Source of the DNA: UBA11612 sp964475755
Lineage (GTDB): Bacteria; Pseudomonadota; Alphaproteobacteria; Rhodospirillales; Rhodospirillaceae
Direction of reading: 5' to 3'
DNA: 64,000 nt
Assembly: GCA_964475755.1 (NCBI GenBank)
Contig: CAYYXR010000012.1
Location: forward strand, 1 to 64,000
Every line of letters begins with the position of its first letter. Position 1 is the stretch's first letter. The position numbers and the translations under genes were made by a program. This document shows, in pieces, positions 8,817 to 17,686 of the stretch. The notes under the pieces were generated by a model. That model was given only the letters and a program-made list of their open reading frames with translations, had not been told where the DNA came from and made no database searches.

Positions 8817-11195
8817 CTATTTTGCAGGCGACAAAATTAGGCGATTTACTGCCGTTTCAGGGGTCGGAGCGGCAAAATACCGTCCATCACGCCAGGAAAT
8901 CAGCAAATCATCGTAATGGGGCGAGGCGAGGTGGCCCGACTGTCCGCCGGCCATGGCAAAGCGGGACAGGCTCCGGTCCCCAAGGTCGAAGACGGCCCGA
9001 AACGCCGGACCATGCCCCTGGCGAAAGGGGAGTCTAGAAGTGGACGCCGCATGCGAGCCGACATTGATGGTGTAGTTGTCGCCGCCATTGGACACCCTCA
9101 TTCTGCCGATCCCGGAAACCAGCGGCAGATTTCCGAACAGCAGATGGTTAAAGGTGGCGAAGTGGTAATCGCCCCATTTGAGCGATGTCGGGTCAGTCGC
9201 ATTTTGTTGTTCCACCCATGCAGCGACCTCATCCCAGGCATTGCCGATTTGCGTGCTGCACGTTTCGAATGTCTCGGTTAAAACGTCGTCGCACCAGTGC
9301 TGATTCTCCGTCAGGATGGTGCGGATGAATTCGGCATTGACCCCGGAGAAGTATTGGAACGTTTCGTCCAACTCGTCAGCGGCCAGGGCAGTTTTGGCTT
9401 TTTCCATCCACAAAAGAAATATCAGCGGCTCCATGCGTGCCCGGTCCATTTCTCCGTTCCACCGCAGCATCGCACTGAGCAACGGATCGTTTTCGATTTT
9501 ATCGGGTGGCATCAGTTCCATCAGAAGCGGTTTCAAATCGCGCGCCATCAGCGAGACCTGGTCAATTTGCGTTTGCGCGACATTGTCCAGGGTTGCTGTG
9601 TCGTTTGCCGCGATAAGGTCGGCAATCCGATTGGCGCGGTAGGGCGCGCGCCACCGCGCGGCGATCAGATGCGGGTAGTCGTCGGGAACAATCTTGTTGT
9701 TTGCATTCACCAACTGACCTGACTCAGGATTCAGGGATTGCGGCAGTTCCTCGAACGGAATCCAGCCCATCCAATCGAATTCCCCGGTCCAGCCCGGCAC
9801 GGGAACCGTGCCGTCTCCATTTTTGCGGATGGGTACCCGCGCCGGTGACATATAGCCGATGCCGCCGCTGTCGTCGGCAAAGACGATGTTTTGCTGCGGC
9901 GCCTTGTATAGTCGCAGCGCCTCGTGGAACTCCTGAATGTTTGCGGCACGGGCGACGCGGTAGATCGCTTCGGCTGTCGTGTCATTCGGCTGGAGTACGT
10001 TGACCGCCAAAGCAACCGCATGATTTTCCGCCGTCAGTTCGGGAACGCTGCGCTCCACCGGCAAGACATCGCTTACGATTGGGCCGTGCCGGGTTTCGCG
10101 GACCGTCAGCGAGACGGGCTCGCCAAACCGGGCATTTATGATTTCAGTCCGTGTCTCCAAAGGCGCGAGACCGTCCGGCGTTTCATAAGAATTCCCGTCC
10201 TCGGACAGCTTCTCGATAAAGAGATCTCCGGTATCGCTATGGGTGGTGGTCAGGCCCCAGGCGACATGCTCGTTTTGTCCGATGAGATGAAACGGCACGC
10301 CGGGTACCGTTGCGCCGAAAATGGACTGGCCCGGAAACGCGACGCCCGCGACATACCAAAGGTTTGGCGCCTGAAATCCAAGGTGCGGATCGCTTGCAAG
10401 GATCGGCGATCCGGTGTCGGTGCGCGTGCCGTTTAAAGCCCACACATTGGACGCAAGCGTTGGGTTCAACGCCTCGGTCATGCCTTCGTACAATTCGGCA
10501 AACCGAAGTCCGTTGTAGTCTGCCGCGACCTCTTTGAGAGTCGTGTGGTCGGTCGGTCGCTGCGAGGGCCAAAGTTCCCGCGCTTTCTCAGGGCCGAGTT
10601 TTTCGATGAGCAGGGCATCGACGAGTTCCTCGTCCCAATTGCCGGATAGCTGCAATCCCATGATCTTTTGCCAGACCATTGAATCGGCGGGCACCCAAGG
10701 TTCAGGCTCGAACATCAGAACCTTGTATTCGACGGGCAGGGGATTGCCGCTGTTGATCCAGGCGTTGACACCGGCCGCGTAGCTTTCGGTCACCGCCATC
10801 ACATCACTGGACAATCCTTTGATGTCGTCCTGCGCGCGTCGGTAAAGGCCCAAGGTACGTGTGTACTTGTCGACGGAAACGGCAAGTGGTCCGATCAGTT
10901 CGGCAAGACGGCCTTGCCCCTGGCGGCGCATAAGTTCCATGGCAAACAGCCGGTCCTGGGCGTGGGCGTAGCCGAGACCGAAATAGGCGTCTGTTTCGCT
11001 TTGCGCCGATATAAGAGGAACGCCATATTCATTTCTGATGATGGTGACCGGACCGGACAGGCCATCCAATGACACTTCGCCGTCCCACTCGGGAACCGCA
11101 TGCCGGGCGCTGAGCCACAAATAGGTGGGCCAGCCCACGGCCAAAACGACCACCAAGGTAACGACTATTAAAATCCCGCGCAGAATCCATTTCAT
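8817..11195 (-). CDS. penicillin acylase family Ntn hydrolase
   Basis: 792 residues. An N-terminal membrane segment or uncleaved signal (about 5-29) leads to a single-chain precursor of the penicillin amidase type. EYGVPLISAQSETDAYFGLGYAHAQDRLF is the family A-chain start; the autoprocessing and nucleophile Ser is Ser249 in LASNVWALNG; SDPHLGFQAPNLWY and the C-terminal GGDNYTINVGSHAA and GQSGHLASPHYDDL boxes follow. Members hydrolyse amides such as N-acyl homoserine lactones, cyclic lipopeptides or beta-lactams; which one cannot be read here. Periplasmic location inferred. Single gene, divergent from the gene at 11278. Confidence 0.9.
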   Translation of the reverse strand: MKWILRGILIVVTLVVVLAVGWPTYLWLSARHAVPEWDGEVSLDGLSGPVTIIRNEYGVPLISAQSETDAYFGLGYAHAQDRLFAMELMRRQGQGRLAELIGPLAVSVDKYTRTLGLYRRAQDDIKGLSSDVMAVTESYAAGVNAWINSGNPLPVEYKVLMFEPEPWVPADSMVWQKIMGLQLSGNWDEELVDALLIEKLGPEKARELWPSQRPTDHTTLKEVAADYNGLRFAELYEGMTEALNPTLASNVWALNGTRTDTGSPILASDPHLGFQAPNLWYVAGVAFPGQSIFGATVPGVPFHLIGQNEHVAWGLTTTHSDTGDLFIEKLSEDGNSYETPDGLAPLETRTEIINARFGEPVSLTVRETRHGPIVSDVLPVERSVPELTAENHAVALAVNVLQPNDTTAEAIYRVARAANIQEFHEALRLYKAPQQNIVFADDSGGIGYMSPARVPIRKNGDGTVPVPGWTGEFDWMGWIPFEELPQSLNPESGQLVNANNKIVPDDYPHLIAARWRAPYRANRIADLIAANDTATLDNVAQTQIDQVSLMARDLKPLLMELMPPDKIENDPLLSAMLRWNGEMDRARMEPLIFLLWMEKAKTALAADELDETFQYFSGVNAEFIRTILTENQHWCDDVLTETFETCSTQIGNAWDEVAAWVEQQNATDPTSLKWGDYHFATFNHLLFGNLPLVSGIGRMRVSNGGDNYTINVGSHAASTSRLPFRQGHGPAFRAVFDLGDRSLSRFAMAGGQSGHLASPHYDDLLISWRDGRYFAAPTPETAVNRLILSPAK

Positions 11196-11277
11196 GCGGA
11201 AGCTCCCCCGTGCCGCGAAGATATACCCTTCGTGATCGCAGCCGTGTTAAACTAAGCGAACAACATTGGTTTTTAGC

Positions 11278-11529
11278 ATGTCCGGCTATAATCCGTTCTA
11301 CCGCAAACCTAAACGCTCATTGAGCCTTGCCGGTTCGGAAATCCGCGAGGTTTTGTTCGAACTGACCGCGATCGGGAATGCGGTTAAGGTCTCGGCCATT
11401 GACCCCGACACCAATATCGAGGTGAGTATCGTCGGCTCGGCGCGGATGAGCCCCTTCAGCCTGAAAATGAATGCCCTGCGCAAGCTGAAGATTGCCGTGC
11501 GCAAATACAACGAGCGGCACGCGCGCTGA
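11278..11529 (+). CDS. small conserved alphaproteobacterial protein (DUF6898-like)
   Basis: 83 residues from the ATG at 11278; the TTG at 11266 is less likely. The segment GNAVKVSAIDPDTNIEVSIVG (about 34-54) is typical of a small alphaproteobacterial family of unknown role that I recall as DUF6898. The protein is basic, especially the last 20 residues (RKLKIAVRKYNERHAR), and has no membrane segment. It often lies near glyA or rpiB in such genomes, as here. No function can be assigned. Confidence 0.7.
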   Translation: MSGYNPFYRKPKRSLSLAGSEIREVLFELTAIGNAVKVSAIDPDTNIEVSIVGSARMSPFSLKMNALRKLKIAVRKYNERHAR

Positions 11530-11633
11530 TATAAATTTTCCCATATAAAACAATTTGTTGTGCCGCATTGGCAGGTCCTTGCGATATATGGTATTCCACC
11601 TCTCCAATTTGCACCGAGAGGTCGGAGGGACCA

Positions 11634-12281
11634 ATGAAGAAGGCTTTGTTGATGACGACGTTGGCGGCAGCGGTTGTATTGGTTCCGGGCGCGGCCAGTG
11701 CCCAGGATACCCAACCAGACAAAATGAGCTTTTTCATCACCAGTGTCGGCTCGGGTGACGGCGCCAATCTCGGTGGCCTGTCGGGCGCTGACGCCCATTG
11801 TGCATCGTTGGCTGAAGCCGCTGGCTCCAGCGGAAAGACGTGGCGGGCCTATTTGAGCACCCAAGGATCGGGTGCGGTCAACGCCCGCGACCGCATTGGC
11901 TCCGGTCCGTGGTTCAATTCCAAAGGCGTTCAGATCGCGGCGAACGTCGCGGAATTGCACGGCGAAAACAACCTCACCAAGGAGACCCAGCTCACTGAAA
12001 AGGGGAGCATGGTAAACGGGCGGGGTGATACGCCGAACCAGCACGATATTCTGACCGGCTCCAATTTAGATGGAACCACCTTCGCGGACGGCGAGGATAA
12101 AACCTGTAAGAACTGGACGAGCAACGGCGAGGGCAGTGCCCAGGTTGGACACCACGACCGGACCGGCGGCGGGGCCAATCCCACCTCCTGGAACAGCTCT
12201 CATGGATCGCGCGGTTGCAGCCAGGAAAACTTGGTGGGCACCGGCGGGAACGGTTACTACTACTGCTTCGCGGCAGACTAA
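11634..12281 (+). CDS. secreted lectin-like (DUF1554-type) protein
   Basis: 215 residues from the ATG at 11634, preceded by a GGTCGGAGGGACC ribosome site. Residues 1-23 are a signal peptide (cleavage after AASAQ or ASA). The mature part has the DUF1554 or endostatin-like pattern: LGGLSGADAHC, a SSGKTWRAYLST strand, ARDRIGSGPWFN, a LHGENN turn and four cysteines that probably pair, ending GNGYYYCFAAD. This fold class is annotated as lectin in many proteobacteria and as surface lipoprotein in Leptospira; here there is no lipobox, so it is probably periplasmic or secreted. Ligand unknown. Confidence 0.75.
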   Translation: MKKALLMTTLAAAVVLVPGAASAQDTQPDKMSFFITSVGSGDGANLGGLSGADAHCASLAEAAGSSGKTWRAYLSTQGSGAVNARDRIGSGPWFNSKGVQIAANVAELHGENNLTKETQLTEKGSMVNGRGDTPNQHDILTGSNLDGTTFADGEDKTCKNWTSNGEGSAQVGHHDRTGGGANPTSWNSSHGSRGCSQENLVGTGGNGYYYCFAAD

Positions 12282-12312
12282 TACCCATTAAAGAGGTCAA
12301 TTTAAGTTCAAC

Positions 12313-12768
12313 ATGTCCGAGAACGTTTTAGCCCGCGCCGGGGACACCGTCGCAATTGCAAGCGATCACGCCGGTGTAGAGCTGAAGACCATACTCGCCA
12401 AGGATTTGGAGGGGATGGGATTCAAAGTGCTGGACCTCGGCACTACGGGAACGGACTCCGTTGACTATCCGGACTTCGGCCACGCGTTGGCCGAGGCGGT
12501 GACAGGCGGAAAAGCCAGGGCCGGCGTCGTTGTTTGTGGGACCGGGATCGGGATTTCGATAGCCGTCAATCGTCACCCGGGAGCCCGGGCCGCGTTGGTC
12601 CACGATGAGTTCACGACCAAGATGTCGCGGCAGCATAACGACGCCAATATCCTTGCCCTCGGTGCTAGAACCATCGAGGCCGACGCCGCGCGAGCGCTAT
12701 TGAAGACGTTCTTCGCCACAGAATTCGAGGGTGGGCGCCATGCCCGCCGTGTAGAGAAATTGGATTAA
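12313..12768 (+). CDS. rpiB: ribose 5-phosphate isomerase B
   Basis: 151 residues. RpiB interconverts ribose 5-phosphate and ribulose 5-phosphate. The N-terminal VAIASDHAGVELK box, VDYPDFGHALAEAV and the catalytic Cys75 in VVVCGTGIGISIAVN identify the LacAB/RpiB family, and the conserved tail HARRVEKLD closes it. The start is preceded by an AGAGGTCAA-like site some 20 nt upstream. rpiB-glyA-nrdR-rib is a common alphaproteobacterial order; glyA begins 41 nt downstream. Confidence 0.95.
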   Translation: MSENVLARAGDTVAIASDHAGVELKTILAKDLEGMGFKVLDLGTTGTDSVDYPDFGHALAEAVTGGKARAGVVVCGTGIGISIAVNRHPGARAALVHDEFTTKMSRQHNDANILALGARTIEADAARALLKTFFATEFEGGRHARRVEKLD

Positions 12769-12809
12769 CTCCCGGAAACAAGCTATTGAAAAAGAGGACG
12801 ATTTAAAGA

Positions 12810-14093
12810 ATGGACCGCGCCGTTTCCCCTGCTTTTTTCTCACAGTCTCTGGCCGAGGCCGATCCCGCCGTCATGAAGTCCGTGACCCAGGAGTTGCATC
12901 GCCAGCAGGAACAGATCGAACTTATTGCCTCGGAAAACATCGTCAGCCGCGCGGTGCTCGAAGCCGTGGGCAGCGTGCTGACCAACAAATACGCCGAGGG
13001 ATATCCGGGTAAACGCTATTACGGCGGCTGCGAATATGTAGACATCGCCGAGGAACTGGCGATCGAGCGGGCCAAGAAACTGTTCAATTGCGCTTATGCC
13101 AACGTGCAGCCTCATGCCGGGGCGCAGGCCAATGAAGGTGTGTTCCTAGCTTTGGTGAAGCCGGGCGAAACCATCATGGGCATGGGCCTCGCGGCGGGCG
13201 GTCACCTCACTCACGGTGCCAAGCCGAACATTTCCGGCAAGTGGTTTAACGCCGTTCAATACGGCGTGCGTCAGCAGGACGGGCAGATCGACATTGATCA
13301 GGTCGCCAGCATGGCCAAGGAACATCAGCCCAAGCTGATTATCGCCGGCGGTTCGGCCTATTCGCGCATCATCGATTTCAAGGCTTTCCGCGAGATTGCC
13401 GACAGTGTCGGAGCGCTGTTCATGGTCGATATGGCGCACTTTGCCGGGCTTGTCGCAGCGGGCGTTCATCCCAGTCCTCTGCCGTATGCCGATGTGGTGA
13501 CCACAACAACGCATAAAACTTTGCGCGGCCCGCGCGGCGGTATGATCCTTTCCAATAACGAGGACATCGGCAAAAAGATCAACTCGGCCATCTTCCCGGG
13601 CCTGCAGGGCGGACCGCTCATGCATGTCATCGCCGGGAAGGCGGTGGCCTTTGGAGAAGCGCTGAAGCCCGAATTCAAGACTTACGCGCAAAACGTTGTG
13701 GCGAATGCAAAAACGTTGGCCGAGACTCTGCGCAAAGGCGGCCTGGAAATTGTTGCCGGTGGCACGGATACGCATCTGATGTTGGTCGATCTGCGGCCCA
13801 AAAAACTGACCGGAAACGTAGTCGAGGAACTGCTCGAGCGCGCCGGGATCACCTGCAACAAGAACGGCATTCCGTTCGATCCGGAAAAGCCCATGGTGAC
13901 CTCGGGGATCCGCCTCGGCACCCCGGCGGCCACCACGCGAGGCTTCGGAACCGCGGAATTCCAGCAGGTCGGCGAGTTGATTGTCGAGGTGCTGGACGCC
14001 CAGGCGGCCAATCCCGGCAATACCGCGGACGTTGAGGCCGCCGTGGGTAAAAAAGTCCAGGCTTTGTGTCGGCGGTTTCCGATTTATCAATAA
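12810..14093 (+). CDS. glyA: serine hydroxymethyltransferase
   Basis: 427 residues, normal length. GlyA converts serine plus tetrahydrofolate to glycine plus 5,10-methylene-THF, the main one-carbon source. The PLP lysine is Lys236 in TTTTHKTLRGPRGG; IELIASENIVS and the YAEGYPGKRYYGGCEYVD substrate loop are intact. It lies between rpiB and nrdR. The 41-nt leader is too short for a glycine riboswitch. Confidence 0.98.
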   Translation: MDRAVSPAFFSQSLAEADPAVMKSVTQELHRQQEQIELIASENIVSRAVLEAVGSVLTNKYAEGYPGKRYYGGCEYVDIAEELAIERAKKLFNCAYANVQPHAGAQANEGVFLALVKPGETIMGMGLAAGGHLTHGAKPNISGKWFNAVQYGVRQQDGQIDIDQVASMAKEHQPKLIIAGGSAYSRIIDFKAFREIADSVGALFMVDMAHFAGLVAAGVHPSPLPYADVVTTTTHKTLRGPRGGMILSNNEDIGKKINSAIFPGLQGGPLMHVIAGKAVAFGEALKPEFKTYAQNVVANAKTLAETLRKGGLEIVAGGTDTHLMLVDLRPKKLTGNVVEELLERAGITCNKNGIPFDPEKPMVTSGIRLGTPAATTRGFGTAEFQQVGELIVEVLDAQAANPGNTADVEAAVGKKVQALCRRFPIYQ

Positions 14094-14170
14094 ATTGGGG
14101 TCATAAGGCCTGAAACGGGGAATGCGAAAAGCCCCGAACGGGTGAAAACGACTGGTGGGAGTAAGGTTAA

Positions 14171-14644
14171 ATGCGTTGTCCCTATTGCGGGGGCCTGGAT
14201 ACCCAGGTCAAGGATTCCCGCCCGACGGAAGATAACTCGGCGATCCGCCGCCGGCGTGCGTGCCCGGCCTGCGGCGCGCGGTTCACCACATTCGAGCGCA
14301 TTCAATTGCGCGAACTCACGGTGGTGAAAAAGAACGGCCAGCGCACGCCGTTCGATCGGGACAAGCTGGCGCGGTCCATTATCACGGCGTGCAGAAAACG
14401 CTCCGTTGAAGAAGAGCGGATCGAGCGGGTGGTCAACGCCATGCAGCGACGCTTGGAAAGCATGGGCGAAGCGGACATTCCCTCCAGCGTGATCGGCGAA
14501 ATGGTGATGGAAGCCCTACAAGGCCTCGACAAAGTGGCCTATGTGCGCTTTGCCTCGGTCTATAAAAACTTCCGCGAAGCCAAAGACTTCGAAAACTTCG
14601 TTGAGACGTTGTCCGATCCGAACGCCCCGACGCTGGACGAGTAA
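14171..14644 (+). CDS. nrdR: transcriptional repressor NrdR
   Basis: 157 residues. NrdR represses ribonucleotide reductase genes in response to ATP/dATP. The zinc ribbon has Cys3, Cys6, Cys31 and Cys34 (MRCPYCGG ... CPACGARFTTFER), and the ATP-cone follows (VVKKNGQRTPFDRDKLARSI). The GTGGGAGTAAGG sequence just before the ATG is the ribosome site. ribD starts 5 nt after its stop, the classic nrdR-rib linkage. I see no obvious NrdR-box pair in this window, so its targets lie elsewhere. Confidence 0.97.
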   Translation: MRCPYCGGLDTQVKDSRPTEDNSAIRRRRACPACGARFTTFERIQLRELTVVKKNGQRTPFDRDKLARSIITACRKRSVEEERIERVVNAMQRRLESMGEADIPSSVIGEMVMEALQGLDKVAYVRFASVYKNFREAKDFENFVETLSDPNAPTLDE

Positions 14645-14649
14645 AGCCG

Positions 14650-15759
14650 GTGGCCCCGGCCGCTTCCGAAAACGATAAAGCTTTTATGCAGGGCGCGCTG
14701 TCTTTGGCGGCGCGCGGGCTCGGCGATGTGTGGCCGAACCCGGCCGTTGGCTGCGTGATTGTCAAAGACGGCGTCATTGTCGGGCGCGGTTGGACCCAGT
14801 CAGGAGGCCGGCCGCACGGGGAAACAGAAGCGTTAAGGCGTGCGGGCGAAGCGGCCAAGGGCGCGGACGTGTTCGTCACCCTGGAGCCATGCAGCCATCA
14901 CGGGAAAACCCCGCCGTGCTCCGAGGCCTTGATTTCCGCGGGCGTCGCGCGGGTTGTGGCGGCGACGATTGATTCAAATCCCAAGGTCTCCGGCGCGGGA
15001 CTCAAAAACCTTCAGGACGCGGGAATCAAAGTCGAAACCGGGCTTTGTGAGACCGAGGCGCGCAAACTCAACGCCGGTTTTTTCCTGAGCGTCGAGCAGA
15101 AGCGCCCGCTATTCACATTGAAATGCGCGAGCACTTTGGACGGGCGTATTGCGCTGAAATCCGGCGAAAGCAAATGGATTACGGGCGAGGCGGCGCGCGG
15201 CGCAGCGCATGTTTTGCGCTCGCGCTTCGATGCCATTTTGGTGGGCTCGGGGACGGTTCTGGCGGACGATCCGGAGCTGACATGTCGGATGCCCGGTTAT
15301 GCTGGACGGCCCAAAGTACGGCTTGTTCTAGACCGGCGGGGAAGAACACCCGAAATCGCGAAAATTATCGCCACGGCGCGCGATATTCCGACGTGGATTA
15401 TTACGGTAAAGGGCGCGGATTGCGCGCATCTTGCGGCGAAGGGCGCAGAAATCATCACGGTAGAAGCCGGAAAAAACGATGCGGAGTTCGCGGCAAATGC
15501 CGCCCGTGAACTCACAAATCGCGGGCTCACACGTGTCATGATCGAGGGCGGCGGCACGGTCGCGGCGGCGTTTTTGGGCGCGGATCTGGTGGACGAGATC
15601 GCCTGGTTCCGCGCGCCGGGTGTCATCGGCGGCGACGGCACCCCGGTTCTGGGCAACCTCAACCTTGGAAAAATCGCCGACATGGCCCGGTTCAAGGCCC
15701 GCGATAGCCTAGTTTTTGGCGCAGATATGCTGGATTTTCTGGACCGAGCGCCCCGTTAG
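14650..15759 (+). CDS. ribD: riboflavin biosynthesis deaminase/reductase RibD
   Basis: 369 residues from a GTG start 5 nt after nrdR. The N-terminal cytidine-deaminase-like domain has the zinc site HGETEAL and EPCSHHGKTPPC, and the C-terminal reductase domain begins around 150 (FTLKCASTLDGRIAL) and ends with a MIEGGGTVAAAFL NADPH-binding stretch. It performs the second and third steps from GTP to riboflavin: deamination of the pyrimidine and reduction of the ribosyl chain. Both active sites look complete. Confidence 0.96.
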   Translation: MAPAASENDKAFMQGALSLAARGLGDVWPNPAVGCVIVKDGVIVGRGWTQSGGRPHGETEALRRAGEAAKGADVFVTLEPCSHHGKTPPCSEALISAGVARVVAATIDSNPKVSGAGLKNLQDAGIKVETGLCETEARKLNAGFFLSVEQKRPLFTLKCASTLDGRIALKSGESKWITGEAARGAAHVLRSRFDAILVGSGTVLADDPELTCRMPGYAGRPKVRLVLDRRGRTPEIAKIIATARDIPTWIITVKGADCAHLAAKGAEIITVEAGKNDAEFAANAARELTNRGLTRVMIEGGGTVAAAFLGADLVDEIAWFRAPGVIGGDGTPVLGNLNLGKIADMARFKARDSLVFGADMLDFLDRAPR

Positions 15760-15863
15760 GGGCATGTAGAAGGACGGTTTTGCCGTGCATGTTGTTCTTA
15801 TCCCGCACGGTATTGACGCTCATGTTTCACGGTTTTGGCTGCAAATTTCACGGTTAAGCGCGC

Positions 15864-16457
15864 ATGTTCACCGGAATCATCACAGATCTAGGAAAAATCG
15901 CCGAAATTTCCAAAGGCGATGCCGCCGCGCGTTTTAAAATCGCCACCAGCTACAACACCGAGGGCATCGAAATGGGCGCTTCCATAGCCTGCAATGGATG
16001 TTGCCTGACGGTGACCGAAAAGGGGCCCGACTGGTTCGCGGTCGATGCCTCGAAGGAGACTCTCGACAAGACCACCCTCGGCGATTGGAAAACCGGCACG
16101 CGCATCAATCTGGAACGCGCGCTTAAGTTCGGCGACGAACTCGGCGGGCACTTGGTGTCCGGCCATGTGGACGGCGTCGGCAATGTCACGGCCATAGCGG
16201 ACGAAGAAGGCTCAAAGCGCTACACCGTCGCGCCCCCGTCCGAGCTCATGAAATTCATCGCCCCCAAGGGCTCGGTGACTCTGGACGGGGTTTCCCTGAC
16301 GGTGAACGAGGTTGAAAACGGCACCTTCGGGGTCAATATAATCCCGCACACTCAAACGGTTACCACCTTCGGCACCCTGGAGCCGGGGAGCGCCCTGAAC
16401 GTGGAAATCGATCTGCTGGCGCGCTATGTTGCGCGCCTACTGCCGCCCAATTCATAA
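15864..16457 (+). CDS. ribE: riboflavin synthase, alpha chain
   Basis: 197 residues. It dismutates two 6,7-dimethyl-8-ribityllumazine molecules to riboflavin. The protein shows the family's two tandem lumazine-binding barrels: MFTGIITDLG starts the first, with SIACNGCCLTV, and GHLVSGHVDGVGN starts the second, with GSVTLDGVSLTVN. The 104-nt gap after ribD shows no FMN-riboswitch-like structure that I can see. ribBA follows after 17 nt. Confidence 0.97.
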   Translation: MFTGIITDLGKIAEISKGDAAARFKIATSYNTEGIEMGASIACNGCCLTVTEKGPDWFAVDASKETLDKTTLGDWKTGTRINLERALKFGDELGGHLVSGHVDGVGNVTAIADEEGSKRYTVAPPSELMKFIAPKGSVTLDGVSLTVNEVENGTFGVNIIPHTQTVTTFGTLEPGSALNVEIDLLARYVARLLPPNS

Positions 16458-16474
16458 GGGCCGAGGAGACGGTA

Positions 16475-17632
16475 ATGCCCGACGCACATTCGCACCTGAG
16501 CCATAACGAGTTCACCGATTACCTCGCGCCCATCGAGGAGATTATCGACGATGCGCGCAACGGGCGCATGTTCATTCTGGTGGACGACGAGGGCCGTGAG
16601 AACGAAGGCGATCTGATTATTCCCGCGCAAATGGCCACGCCCGATGCGGTGAACTTCATGGCCAAGAATGGGCGCGGACTCATTTGCCTTTCGATGACCC
16701 GCGAGCGGGTGGAGAAATTACGCCTGCCGCTGTTGCCTGCGCAAAACCAATCGCGGCTTTCCACCGCCTTCACACTTTCCATCGAAGCGCGGGAAGGGGT
16801 GACCACCGGCATTTCCGCTGCTGACCGCGCGCGCACCATTGCTGTGGCCATCGATCCTTCGTCCGAACCCACCGACCTCGCCACGCCCGGCCATGTGTTT
16901 CCGCTTATGGCCAAGGACGGCGGCGTGCTGGTGCGCGCCGGGCACACTGAAGCGGCGGTGGATGTCTCAAGATTGGCAGGCCTCATTCCCGCCGGGGTGA
17001 TCTGCGAGATCATGAACGACGACGGCTCCATGGCGCGGATGCCGGACCTTGTGAAGTTCGCGCAGTTTCATGGACTCAAGATCGCCACCATTGCTGACCT
17101 GATTGCCTACCGCCGGCGCAAGGAACGCCTCGTGCGCATGGAGGCCGAAGCGCCGTTCAAGAGCGAGATCGGCGGGCAATGGCTCAGCCGCGTTTACAAA
17201 GACAGCGTGACCGGCGACGAGCAACTGGTGCTGGTTAAGGGCAAGGTGGACGGGCCCGAGCCGGTGATGGTGCGCATGCATCACTTCAACCTGCTGCCCG
17301 ACGTGCTGATGGATATTCAGTCCCAGCGCACCGGCGAATTGCAGGCGGCCATGCACATGATTGCCGAATACGGGCGCGGCGCGATCGTGTTCTTCCGTGA
17401 AGCCCCCGGTGGGCTGGCGGAACGTATTCGCGCCAAGGCGCGCGGCGAGGAACACACCAAACGCCTGATGGACTACGGCGTGGGCGCGCAGATCCTCGTC
17501 GATCTCGGCGTGGACAACATGATCCTGCTCACCAACACCTCAAAGGTGATCGTCGGCCTGGAAGGCTACGGCCTGAAAGTGGACGAACAACGCCCCATCC
17601 TGCAGGATAAGTTCGGGAGCCATTTGGGGTAA
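16475..17632 (+). CDS. ribBA: DHBP synthase RibB with degenerate GTP cyclohydrolase II domain
   Basis: 385 residues. The N-terminal domain (to about 215) is 3,4-dihydroxy-2-butanone 4-phosphate synthase, with the acidic active-site loop DDEGRENEGDLI and the RAGHTEAAVD box. The C-terminal domain aligns with GTP cyclohydrolase II but its zinc motif is destroyed: where the family has H-S-E-C...C-D-C-G, residues 269-286 read HHFNLLPDVLMDIQSQRT, so Cys becomes Asn272, Ser283 and Arg285, and the EGRGIGL loop is APGGLAE. Only DHBP synthase activity is expected. Such hybrid RibBX-type proteins are known in proteobacteria. Terminated at 17636-17665. Confidence 0.93.
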   Translation: MPDAHSHLSHNEFTDYLAPIEEIIDDARNGRMFILVDDEGRENEGDLIIPAQMATPDAVNFMAKNGRGLICLSMTRERVEKLRLPLLPAQNQSRLSTAFTLSIEAREGVTTGISAADRARTIAVAIDPSSEPTDLATPGHVFPLMAKDGGVLVRAGHTEAAVDVSRLAGLIPAGVICEIMNDDGSMARMPDLVKFAQFHGLKIATIADLIAYRRRKERLVRMEAEAPFKSEIGGQWLSRVYKDSVTGDEQLVLVKGKVDGPEPVMVRMHHFNLLPDVLMDIQSQRTGELQAAMHMIAEYGRGAIVFFREAPGGLAERIRAKARGEEHTKRLMDYGVGAQILVDLGVDNMILLTNTSKVIVGLEGYGLKVDEQRPILQDKFGSHLG

Positions 17633-17635
17633 CAA

Positions 17636-17665
17636 AAAAGGCCCCGGGTTTCCCTGGGGCCTTTT
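17636..17665. terminator. bidirectional intrinsic terminator
   Basis: A 10-bp perfect stem (AAAAGGCCCC / GGGGCCTTTT), extended inward by GGG/CCC with one bulged T and a 3-nt loop, sits between the convergent ribBA (stop 17632) and the protease gene (stop 17687). With the A-run on the left and T-run on the right, it can act for both strands. Confidence 0.9.
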
Positions 17666-17686
17666 GGTTTTAATCTGATGGTTTGT

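Noticed and set aside
8817..11195. Penicillin acylase family gene as antibiotic resistance
   Set aside because: Family members act on many amides, including signalling lactones; nothing here shows beta-lactam substrate or a resistance context.
14094..14170. Hairpin CGGGG...CCCCG near 14115-14136, possible terminator after glyA
   Set aside because: Stem is only 5 bp and has no T-run; read-through to nrdR is more likely.
15760..15863. Possible FMN riboswitch between ribD and ribE
   Set aside because: 104 nt is shorter than the usual element and I see none of the conserved stems; ribE follows a normal operon gap.
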